5,559 nucleotides of DNA from assembly GCA_900770635.1 (NCBI GenBank), contig CAAGLB010000032.1, forward strand, positions 1 to 5,559. The letters are read 5' to 3'. The notes under the pieces were generated by a model. The model made no database searches and had not been told where the DNA came from. It saw only the letters and a list, made by a program, of their open reading frames with translations. The stretch is from an uncultured Alistipes sp. GTDB taxonomy: Bacteria > Bacteroidota > Bacteroidia > Bacteroidales > Rikenellaceae. Below, piece after piece: positions 1-5,045 of this stretch. Position 1 is the stretch's first letter, and each line of letters opens with the position of its first letter. Position numbers and translations under genes: made by a program.

Positions 1-1272
1 CAGGAGGTATTGGAGTCTATCGAGGAGGTGTACAACCAGCACCCTGAGTATGAGGCTGCAAAGATCGTAGAGCGTATGGTAGAGCCAGACCGTATCTTCA
101 CTTTCCGTGTAACATGGGTTGATGATGCAGGTCAGGTACAGACTAACCTCGGTTACCGTGTACAGTTCAACTCAGCTATCGGTCCTTACAAGGGCGGTTT
201 GCGTTTCCACCCAGCTGTGAACCCTTCAATGTTGAAGTTCCTCGGTTTCGAGCAGACATTTAAGAACGCTTTGACTACCCTTCCTATGGGTGGCGCAAAG
301 GGTGGTGCTGATTTCAACCCAGTTGGCAAGTCTAACGGTGAGATCATGCGCTTCTGCCAGGCATTCATGCAGGAGTTGTGGAACAACATCGGCGTAGATA
401 CTGACGTTCCTGCTGGTGACGTAGGTGTTGGTGGCCGTGAGATCGGTTTCCTTAACGGTATGTACCAGAAGCTTGCTCGCAAGTACCACACTGGTGTATT
501 GACTGGTAAGGGTGAGACTTGGGGTGGTTCTATCCTTCGTCCTGAGGCTACTGGTTACGGTGCTTTGTACTTCACTGAGCACATGTTGGCTAAGGCTGGC
601 AAGAACATCGCTGGCAAGACTGTTGCAGTTTCAGGTTTCGGTAACGTAGCTTGGGGTGCATCACAGAAGGCTGTTGAGCTCGGCGCTAAGGTTGTGGCTA
701 TCTCTGGTCCAGACGGCGTTTGCGAGATCCCTGGTGGTATCACTAACGAGATGATCGACTACATGCTTGTAATGCGTGCTTCAAACCGTAACAAGGTTGA
801 GGATATGGCTACTAAGTATCCTGAGGCATGTAAGTTCACTGCTGGTAAGAAGGCTTGGTCTGTAAAGTGTGACATCGCTTTGCCATGTGCATTCCAGAAC
901 GAGTTGAACGAGGCTGACGCTAAGGAGCTTTTGGCTAACGGCACATGGTGCGTAGCTGAGGTTTCTAACATGGGTTGTACTCCAGAGGCTATCAAGGCAT
1001 TCCAGGAGGCAGGCATCCTCTTCGCTCCAGGTAAGGCAGTTAACGCTGGTGGTGTAGCAACATCTGGTCTTGAGATGACTCAGAACTGTATGCACATTTC
1101 ATGGGCAGGTAAGGAGGTTGACGAGAAGCTTCACTTCATCATGGAGTCTATCCACGAGGCATGTGTTAAGTACGGTCAGCAGCCAGATGGCACTATTAAC
1201 TACGTTAAGGGTGCTAACATCGCTGGTTTCATGAAGGTTGCACAGGCTATGCTTGAGCAGGGTATCATCTAA
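1..1272 (+). CDS. gdhA: Glutamate dehydrogenase, family I (5' end cut by window)
   Basis: Interconverts 2-oxoglutarate plus ammonium and L-glutamate using NAD(P)H in the cytoplasm, as a hexamer in this family. The frame is open from base 1 (423 residues visible); the family is about 445, so roughly 20-25 N-terminal residues lie outside. The TTG at 10 is an internal codon, not the start. Visible signatures: YKGGLRFHP (nt 187-213), the active-site stretch PMGGAKGGADF with its lysine at 298-300, PAGDVGVGGREIGF (409-450), the nucleotide-binding loop VSGFGNVAWG (628-657), and near the C-terminus NAGGVATSGLEM and VKGANIAGFMKVA. It closely resembles the Bacteroides enzyme as I recall it, including the GQGII-like end (here EQGII). 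Coenzyme preference cannot be read reliably. Lys and Glu codons appear to be AAG and GAG throughout, a strong bias suggesting high expression. A terminator fold begins at the stop codon. Confidence 0.97.
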   Translation, partial: QEVLESIEEVYNQHPEYEAAKIVERMVEPDRIFTFRVTWVDDAGQVQTNLGYRVQFNSAIGPYKGGLRFHPAVNPSMLKFLGFEQTFKNALTTLPMGGAKGGADFNPVGKSNGEIMRFCQAFMQELWNNIGVDTDVPAGDVGVGGREIGFLNGMYQKLARKYHTGVLTGKGETWGGSILRPEATGYGALYFTEHMLAKAGKNIAGKTVAVSGFGNVAWGASQKAVELGAKVVAISGPDGVCEIPGGITNEMIDYMLVMRASNRNKVEDMATKYPEACKFTAGKKAWSVKCDIALPCAFQNELNEADAKELLANGTWCVAEVSNMGCTPEAIKAFQEAGILFAPGKAVNAGGVATSGLEMTQNCMHISWAGKEVDEKLHFIMESIHEACVKYGQQPDGTINYVKGANIAGFMKVAQAMLEQGII

Positions 1273-1401
1273 TTTGATGTTATAGGCCGCAATCTGCGGC
1301 ACTTCCCAAAAAGTTATCCCACTTGGGCTGTAGGTCAAACTACTATCCCAAGTGGGATACTTTTGTGATGTGCCACATCTCACAACCTCTAACATCAAAT
1401 T
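1271..1401 (+). other. Nested inverted-repeat fold enclosing three hairpins after gdhA
   Basis: An outer inverted repeat pairs 1271-1286 with 1386-1401, 15 of 16 positions matched (12 perfect, one T/C mismatch at 1283/1389, then AGG with CCT). Inside are three hairpins: GCCGCA/TGCGGC (1286-1291/1295-1300, 3-nt loop), a perfect 13-bp stem (1315-1327/1347-1359), and TTGTGATGT/ACATC..ACAA (1363-1371/1375-1385, 2-nt bulge). Drawn as RNA this is a four-way, cloverleaf-like junction that includes the last two bases of the gdhA stop codon. Base 1286 can pair in either the outer stem or the first hairpin. It could be an elaborate 3' end protecting gdhA mRNA, a small RNA, or the remnant of a palindromic mobile element. 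The pairings are seen directly; the role is inferred. Confidence 0.55.
1309..1364 (+). terminator. Rho-independent terminator of gdhA
   Basis: A perfect 13-bp inverted repeat, TATCCCACTTGGG (1315-1327) with CCCAAGTGGGATA (1347-1359), is flanked by an A-run (1308-1312) and by CTTTTG (1360-1365). After one T/C mismatch the A and T runs extend the stem by a G-U and three A-U pairs. The 19-nt loop holds a minor GTAG/CTAC stem (1330-1333/1340-1343). It starts about 40 nt after the gdhA stop. The T-run is only four bases, but the stem is long. The A-run before the stem would give a U-run on the other strand, so it may work both ways. Confidence 0.72.
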
Positions 1402-1420
1402 TTAGTGTGATAACGCCGTT

Positions 1421-1439
1421 CTGACGCTAAATGTGTCAG
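1421..1439 (+). other. Small hairpin in the gdhA-DUF4837 intergenic region
   Basis: CTGACGC (1421-1427) pairs with GTGTCAG (1433-1439) over 7 bp, one of them G-U, around the loop TAAAT. No T-run follows, so it does not look like a terminator. It lies 20 nt beyond the nested fold and may be part of the same element or chance. Confidence 0.35.
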
Positions 1440-1491
1440 CACCACTACTGCACTACTCTAAAGAGAAAGGTGCCACGATAGGGGAATAGAC

Positions 1492-1551
1492 ACTATGCGT
1501 TAAGATGTGTTACTATGAGTTAATAAGGGTTACTATGTATCGCATATTACC
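1492..1551. repeat. Degenerate tandem repeat, 20-bp period, three units
   Basis: ACTATG recurs at 1492, 1512 and 1532, exactly 20 bp apart. Units 1 and 2 agree at 14 of 20 positions (ACTATG, then GTTAA, then GTT in register). Unit 3 keeps only ACTATG plus scattered matches. No ORF crosses it convincingly. Possibly a decayed satellite or a set of protein-binding sites; function unknown. Confidence 0.5.
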
Positions 1552-1600
1552 TCATCGAAACCCATCGAAACCCATTATACCCACAATACCCATCATACCC
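1551..1600. repeat. C-rich 9-10 bp tandem repeat; G4-capable on minus strand
   Basis: Units in register are CTCATCGAAA (1551), CCCATCGAAA (1561), CCCATTATA (1571), CCCACAATA (1580), CCCATCATA (1589), then a terminal CCC (1598-1600). On the minus strand this gives five GGG runs separated by 6, 6, 6 and 7 bases, which fits the classical quadruplex pattern of four G3 runs with loops of at most 7. It abuts the 20-bp repeat on its left and lies about 40 bp beyond the minus-strand terminator of the DUF4837 gene. Confidence 0.65.
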
Positions 1601-1639
1601 AGAGCAAAGCGGTATTACCCACTTCCTACCTTTCACCAC

Positions 1640-1667
1640 AAAAAAAGGTTGCTCCGAAGAGCAACCT
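1640..1667 (-). terminator. Rho-independent terminator of the DUF4837 gene
   Basis: AGGTTGCTC (1646-1654) and GAGCAACCT (1659-1667) form a perfect 9-bp stem around the tetraloop CGAA. On the minus strand the stem is followed by a run of T (complement of the As at 1640-1645). It begins 6 bp past the stop codon of the minus-strand lipoprotein gene, which is textbook placement. Confidence 0.88.
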
Positions 1668-1673
1668 ATCAAA

Positions 1674-2660
1674 CTATTTCGTAGTGTATATCAGGTATTC
1701 GAGTTCGCCCATCAGGCCTCGCTGCTGCTCCTCGGGGGCATAGAGCGCAAACAGGATGGTGGTGATTATGCCTCGCTCCTGGTCGAGAGTCGAGAAGCTA
1801 ACAAAAGGACCTCCCATCTGGTCAAGCGTCACCTCCCAGCAACCACGTAGCTCATACCATAGGCGGTTGTTGGTAACAATCTTGCCGCAATATATTGGTG
1901 CTGATTGGCTTATTGTCATGCGTGAGCCTGGCTTGTCGCTATGTACCACTGCGAGCTTGTTGATGATCATGCGCTCGAGCGCTGCGCCCTCGAAATCCTC
2001 GGGGCCGTTATACTTCTGCGAGAAGGCAAAGATATATTGTGCCTTCTTCTCATAATCTCGCATAAACCATAGCAAGCTTCTATCGCCACTGTTGGCACGG
2101 CCAAAGCCTGCGGGGATGTGCATGTCGATGCCTGTGTGCTTCTTGAACTGCTCCATGAGCTTTGGGGTGCTGCTGCGGCGGCTATTTGTGAGTGAGCGGT
2201 TGCGCTCGCCAATCTCGAAGTGACCAGCAATCTCGGCACCCTGCTCCTCGATAAAGCGCTTTGCGCTCTCGGCGGTAGGGGCATTCAGCGACACCACAAC
2301 CTGTGGGCGTGCATATACGTTGTCCTCCACTTGCAGCGCTGGCTCGGTGTATATAGGGTTGATGTTTATCGATAGGAGGTTGGCATACTTGCGATCCATG
2401 TCGCTGGCCTCGGCCTGCGACTTGCTGCCGAGCACATAGAAGTAACTCTCGGGGCGGGGTAGGCCGAGCACACGTGCTCCCACGCTGAGGTATATTGCCG
2501 AGTCGATGCCGTTGCTCCAAGCATCGTTGTCGCATAGCACAAATGCCTCGTAAGGGTTGCCTATTGATGTCTTAGTTGCTGTCTGTGGTTTCATGGTGCA
2601 TCCTGCGGCAAGGGCCATGATAGCTATTGATGTGACGATGGTTGTTATTATGCGTTTCAT
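1674..2660 (-). CDS. DUF4837-like lipoprotein, function unknown
   Basis: A 328-residue predicted lipoprotein. The N-terminus is MKRI, a hydrophobic stretch (residues 4-19) and the lipobox LAAGC with Cys21, so it should be exported, acylated and membrane-anchored. I start it at the ATG at 2660, not at the upstream in-frame ATG at 2723, because only this start puts the signal peptide at the terminus and the longer one would overlap the promoter. The body, including NPYEAFVLCDNDAW early, NVYARPQVVVSLNAP in the middle, and ELRGCWEV, MGGPFVSFS, ALYAPEEQQR and LEYLIYTTK at the end, matches my recollection of the Bacteroidota family DUF4837, usually about 330-350 residues. No catalytic motif is evident and the family has no role I know of. 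It is monocistronic, divergent from the deacetylase gene and has its own terminator. The family name is from memory. Confidence 0.85.
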   Translation of the reverse strand: MKRIITTIVTSIAIMALAAGCTMKPQTATKTSIGNPYEAFVLCDNDAWSNGIDSAIYLSVGARVLGLPRPESYFYVLGSKSQAEASDMDRKYANLLSININPIYTEPALQVEDNVYARPQVVVSLNAPTAESAKRFIEEQGAEIAGHFEIGERNRSLTNSRRSSTPKLMEQFKKHTGIDMHIPAGFGRANSGDRSLLWFMRDYEKKAQYIFAFSQKYNGPEDFEGAALERMIINKLAVVHSDKPGSRMTISQSAPIYCGKIVTNNRLWYELRGCWEVTLDQMGGPFVSFSTLDQERGIITTILFALYAPEEQQRGLMGELEYLIYTTK

Positions 2661-2722
2661 AGTTCTATAATGTTTAGTTTCGACATGCAAACTGTGGGCA
2701 ATAATTGCTCTATTGCTCAACA

Positions 2723-2730
2723 CAAAGGTA
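2723..2730 (-). promoter_or_regulatory. Bacteroidota -7 element for the DUF4837 gene
   Basis: Read on the minus strand, this is TACCTTTG, an exact fit to TAnnTTTG. The implied transcript would start near 2716, giving a leader of about 55 nt before the ATG at 2660. The -33 region is weak: TTTCG lies at about the right distance (2749-2753), but there is no clean TTTG. The same extended sequence occurs at the efp promoter. Confidence 0.6.
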
Positions 2731-2760
2731 GCGATATTTTTCTAATTACGAAAAAAAAGT

Positions 2761-2768
2761 TATTTTTG
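2761..2768 (+). promoter_or_regulatory. Bacteroidota -7 element for deacetylase-ubiX
   Basis: TATTTTTG fits TAnnTTTG. No clear TTTG occurs 19-20 bp upstream, only the T-run at 2737-2741. Transcription would begin around 2774, which makes the GTG at 2779 nearly leaderless and supports translation from the ATG at 2803 after a roughly 30-nt leader. It sits 30 bp from the opposing -7 element, so the two -33 zones overlap. Confidence 0.55.
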
Positions 2769-2802
2769 CACTGCGTAGGTGGCTATACCTATATATAATA
2801 TT

Positions 2803-3411
2803 ATGCGTATAAACCCAGGAAACATATTTCGCAAGCTCTTTCGTGGCGCTGTGTGGGAGGTCGACGATCCCAAGGGACTATATCTCACCTTCGACGATGG
2901 CCCTACGCCTGGCGTTACGGAGTGGATACTCAATACCCTCGACCGCTACGATGCTAAGGCTACATTTTTTGTCTTGGGCAAAAATGTGGAGCTATACCCC
3001 GACCTCTATCAGATGATCTTGGACCGAGGCCATAAGGTGGGTAACCATACATATTCGCATCAGAAGGGGTGGCGCATGTCGTTGGAGCGCTATGTCGAGG
3101 ATGTAGACCTCGCCTCGGGCCTTGTGCCGAGCGAGCTGTTTCGTCCGCCTTATGCCCAGATTACATCGGCGCAGATGCGTGCTCTGTCCCACCGCTTCCA
3201 TGTAGTCATGTGGAGCGTGCTCTCTCGTGACTACAACCGTAAGATATCGCCCAAGAAGTGCTTGCGTGGTACACTTAAGGGGCTTCGTGGTGGCGACATT
3301 GTGTCGTTGCACGACAGCGCTAAGTCGTTTCGTAACACAAGTTATGTGTTGCCACAGTTGCTACGCCGTGCACGTGAGATGGGCTTGGAGTGTAAAATTT
3401 TGGAGTTGTAA
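2803..3411 (+). CDS. Polysaccharide deacetylase family protein (CE4/NodB fold)
   Basis: A 202-residue NodB-homology protein, probably a metal-dependent deacetylase acting on N- or O-acetyl groups of a glycan; the substrate cannot be told. CE4 motifs appear in order: TFDDGP (residues 29-34, catalytic base and metal Asp), NHTYSH (81-86, metal His82 and His86), RPPYA (114-118), WSVLSRDY (137-144) and SLHDS (168-172, catalytic His). Motif 3 normally reads RxPYG; here the glycine is alanine. No signal peptide or membrane segment is visible, so it is either cytoplasmic or exported by an unrecognised route. An in-frame GTG at 2779 would add eight residues (MAIPIYNI); I prefer the ATG because the predicted transcript starts only a few bases before that GTG. 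Its stop is two bases before ubiX, implying one mRNA. Assignment to the family is firm; enzymatic activity is inferred. Confidence 0.88.
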   Translation: MRINPGNIFRKLFRGAVWEVDDPKGLYLTFDDGPTPGVTEWILNTLDRYDAKATFFVLGKNVELYPDLYQMILDRGHKVGNHTYSHQKGWRMSLERYVEDVDLASGLVPSELFRPPYAQITSAQMRALSHRFHVVMWSVLSRDYNRKISPKKCLRGTLKGLRGGDIVSLHDSAKSFRNTSYVLPQLLRRAREMGLECKILEL

Positions 3412-3413
3412 CT

Positions 3414-3962
3414 ATGAACGTTATTGTTGCTATCACAGGCGCAAGTGGCGCTATATATGCTCGCCAGGTGCTCAACTTGCTCATTCAGAGCGAGGAGGTT
3501 AGTGGCATAGCCCTTGTCATGAGCGATCATGCCCGAGATGTTATCGAGGCAGAGAAGATAATGCTGCCCGAGAGTATGGGTATAGAGCGCTACTCGAACG
3601 ACGATATGTGGTCGTCGTTGGCAAGTGGCTCGGCACGCTGGGATGCTATGATTATCGTGCCCTGCTCAATGGGAACGGTGGGACGCATAGCCTCGGGAGT
3701 ATCTCGCACACTCATCGAGCGTGCCGCAGATGTAATGCTCAAGGAGCGCCGTAGGCTCGTTATGGTGGTGCGTGAAGCACCTTACTCGCTTATCCACCTT
3801 CGCAATATGACCACGCTCACTGAGGCGGGAGCTATCGTCATGCCTGCATCGCCCTCGTTCTACTTTGTGCCGCAAAATATTGAGCAGCTTACCCTTACCG
3901 TGAGCCAGCGAGCTGTAGAGATGCTGGGATTGCATGTGCGCCATAAGTCTTGGGGCGAGTAG
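3414..3962 (+). CDS. ubiX: Flavin prenyltransferase UbiX
   Basis: 182 residues, the normal length for UbiX. The enzyme joins a dimethylallyl group to FMN to make prenylated FMN, cofactor of UbiD-type reversible decarboxylases; it is cytoplasmic and usually a dodecamer. Visible signatures: the N-terminal flavin loop AITGASGAIYAR (6-17), VPCSMGTVGRIASGVS (82-97), the segment VVREAPYS (118-125), and near the C-terminus MPASPSFYF followed by PQNIEQL. It begins two bases after the deacetylase stop, so the pair is probably translationally coupled, although the proteins have no known shared function. No ubiD is visible here; the decarboxylase it serves must be elsewhere. A strong hairpin follows the stop by about 25 bp. 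An older name for the family is 3-octaprenyl-4-hydroxybenzoate carboxy-lyase. Confidence 0.94.
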   Translation: MNVIVAITGASGAIYARQVLNLLIQSEEVSGIALVMSDHARDVIEAEKIMLPESMGIERYSNDDMWSSLASGSARWDAMIIVPCSMGTVGRIASGVSRTLIERAADVMLKERRRLVMVVREAPYSLIHLRNMTTLTEAGAIVMPASPSFYFVPQNIEQLTLTVSQRAVEMLGLHVRHKSWGE

Positions 3963-3987
3963 TGTGTCGCAATCAGCTTAAAGCAGC

Positions 3988-4017
3988 GAGGGTGTCCTTC
4001 ATTTGAAGGACACCCTC
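3988..4017. terminator. Hairpin terminator between convergent ubiX and efp
   Basis: GAGGGTGTCCTTC (3988-4000) and GAAGGACACCCTC (4005-4017) form a perfect 13-bp stem with the loop ATTT. On the plus strand it is followed by TTGTCGTTGT, on the minus strand by a short GCTGCTTTAAG, so neither side has a good T-run. The position, 25 bp after the ubiX stop and 25 bp after the efp stop on the other strand, argues for a shared two-way terminator or 3'-end stabiliser. Confidence 0.75.
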
Positions 4018-4042
4018 TTGTCGTTGTAACGAGTTGTCGAAA

Positions 4043-4615
4043 TTACTTGATGCGCTCGTAGTACTCACGTGTGCGAGTGTCTACACGAATCTTGTCGCCA
4101 GTGTTGATGAACAAAGGTACCTTGATTGTTGCGCCAGTGTTCACTGTAGCAGCTTTGAGCGAGTTTGTCGAAGCGGTATCGCCACGAACACCTGGCTCAG
4201 TGTAAGTTACCTCCATGTCAACGATTGGAGGAAGCTCAGCTGAAAGTACAGACTCCTTCTCGGTGTGGAACATTACCTCAACGATCTGGCCATCAGCCAT
4301 AAGGTCTGCGTTGTTGATAAGGTTCTTGTCGATGTTGATCTCCTCGAAAGTCTCTGTGTGCATGAAGTGTGCACCGAGGTCATCCTCATAGGTGAACTGG
4401 TATGGGCGACGCTCAACACGTACCTGCTCGATCTTCTGCGATACTGAAGAGAAAGTCTTGTCGAGAACGTTGCCATTCTCGAGGTTCTTGAGCTTTGAAC
4501 GTACGAAAGCAGGGCCCTTACCTGGCTTGCAGTGCTGGAAGTCAACAACGATAAATGTCTTGCCGTCCATCTCAACGCACATGCCGATCTTGATGTCTGA
4601 TGCTGTAATTGTCAT
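4043..4615 (-). CDS. efp: Translation elongation factor P
   Basis: 190 residues, about the standard EF-P length (~188). It binds the ribosome between the P and E sites and relieves stalling at consecutive prolines. Domain order: an N-terminal KOW-like domain (about 1-62) with the tip loop KPGKGPA, whose Lys33 aligns with the modified lysine K34 of E. coli EF-P; a middle OB domain; and a C-terminal OB domain carrying the family signature from Lys154 to Gly173 (KAATVNTGATIKVPLFINTG). Which modification, if any, Lys33 carries here is not readable, and no EpmA or EpmB-type gene is in the window. The ATG at 4615 gives the usual N-terminus and has no Shine-Dalgarno, only the AT-rich leader common in Bacteroidota. 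It is monocistronic, convergent with ubiX and divergent from the fimbrillin gene. Confidence 0.97.
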   Translation of the reverse strand: MTITASDIKIGMCVEMDGKTFIVVDFQHCKPGKGPAFVRSKLKNLENGNVLDKTFSSVSQKIEQVRVERRPYQFTYEDDLGAHFMHTETFEEINIDKNLINNADLMADGQIVEVMFHTEKESVLSAELPPIVDMEVTYTEPGVRGDTASTNSLKAATVNTGATIKVPLFINTGDKIRVDTRTREYYERIK

Positions 4616-4673
4616 AGTGTTATATGTTTAAAATAATTTTCGAAGTCGTGGCACAAAGTGTGTGCTCAGCCCA

Positions 4674-4703
4674 CAAAGGTACAAAAATATTTTTAATCTC
4701 CAA
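4674..4703 (-). promoter_or_regulatory. efp promoter (-33/-7, Bacteroidota type)
   Basis: On the minus strand TTG (4703-4701) and TACCTTTG (4681-4674) are separated by 19 bases, matching the Bacteroidota layout of a TTG/TTTG box about 19-21 bp before TAnnTTTG. The start would fall near 4667, giving a leader of about 50 nt that includes a small GCACA/TGTGC stem (4651-4655/4661-4665). Confidence 0.72.
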
Positions 4704-4717
4704 TAAGCAACGCTCTC

Positions 4718-4852
4718 TTTTCGCCTAAAGCTGCTGCTACATAGCTGCCTGCACCTCCTCAGGATGACATATATATATTTATATATTGTATTCGCCTGAA
4801 AATCATTTTGGACGAAAATAGTTGCCAAAATGTTTGGCTGGTTAGGCGAAAA
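4718..4852. repeat. Three copies of TTCGCCT, two forming an 11-bp inverted repeat
   Basis: TTTTCGCCTAA (4718-4728) is the exact reverse complement of TTAGGCGAAAA (4842-4852), with 113 bp between them. A third copy, TTCGCCTGAAAA, starts at 4791 in the same direction as the first. The inverted copy lies within the spacer of the fimbrillin promoter, between the -33 and -7 boxes, a position suited to a repressor. These may be operator sites of one regulator or ends of an invertible segment. About 20 bp of alternating AT (4769-4788) lies between copies one and two. Confidence 0.5.
4804..4837. promoter_or_regulatory. Palindromic candidate regulator site at the fimbrillin -33 box
   Basis: CATTTTGG (4804-4811) and CCAAAATG (4825-4832) form a perfect 8-bp dyad with a 13-bp spacer, ending one base before the -33 TTTG. 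The right half also forms an overlapping dyad CCAAA-ATG-TTTGG (4825-4837) that includes the -33 box. The position suits an activator or repressor. No known consensus is recognised. Confidence 0.4.
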
Positions 4853-4864
4853 TTATTACTTTTG
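4833..4864 (+). promoter_or_regulatory. Fimbrillin gene promoter (-33/-7, Bacteroidota type)
   Basis: TTTG (4833-4836) and TACTTTTG (4857-4864) are 20 bases apart, the best match to the Bacteroidota promoter consensus in this window. Transcription should begin near 4870, leaving an unusually long leader of about 175 nt before the ATG at 5046. I see no other TAnnTTTG closer to the gene. Confidence 0.75.
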
Positions 4865-4920
4865 CATAAAAGTATGCGTTACGTAGCGCACTGAAAGCAA
4901 GGATATTTAGACGTACTATT

Positions 4921-4977
4921 AACCCACAAAACGCTGGTGTGTAGGCATTTAGCCTACCCATCAGTGTTGTGTGCGTT
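4921..4977 (+). promoter_or_regulatory. 57-nt leader hairpin upstream of the fimbrillin gene
   Basis: Twenty-three of 26 possible pairs form between 4921-4946 and 4952-4977, around the loop ATTTA. The top is a perfect GTAGGC/GCCTAC stem (4941-4946/4952-4957). Below it, after a T/C mismatch, come 10 pairs with two G-U (4930-4939/4959-4968), then four, then three, each set off by a single mismatch. No T-run follows directly, so it is not a classical terminator. It may stabilise the 5' leader, bind a protein, or control readthrough. Confidence 0.6.
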
Positions 4978-5045
4978 GGATATATGTCGAAGAAAAAAGC
5001 GTTAAAAACATACACTTTATTTTTTTACTAATTTTTTTATTTTTT

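Noticed and set aside
186..1398. Several open frames of 60-120 codons on the minus strand across gdhA
   Set aside because: They lie opposite a strongly conserved enzyme with biased codons, have no promoter or ribosome-entry context, and their translations show no recognisable domain.
1271..1401. The nested fold as an integron attC site
   Set aside because: attC ends read RYYYAAC...GTTRRRY; here GTT is on the left and AAC on the right, the reverse order, and no integrase or cassette is visible.
1551..1600. C-rich repeat as a CRISPR array
   Set aside because: The units are 9-10 bp with no spacers of the needed length and no cas genes nearby.
1756..2535. Alternative frames inside the DUF4837 gene, both strands
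   Set aside because: They are contained in a gene with a clear lipobox, promoter and terminator; the translations are Ser/Arg-rich and low in complexity, as expected of shadow frames.
2661..2723. Longer N-terminus for the DUF4837 protein from the ATG at 2723
   Set aside because: It would bury the signal peptide 21 residues in and place the start codon within the -7 element.
2779..2802. GTG start at 2779 for the deacetylase
   Set aside because: The predicted transcript starts only about five bases earlier, and the homology begins after the ATG at 2803. Leaderless translation cannot be wholly excluded.
4769..4788. Alternating AT tract as a structural element
   Set aside because: It is a simple low-complexity run; any hairpin would be weak, and such runs are common in promoter DNA.
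4628..4828. Small minus-strand ORF of 66 codons upstream of efp
   Set aside because: It covers the efp promoter and leader and the TTCGCCT motif, and has no recognisable domain or start context.
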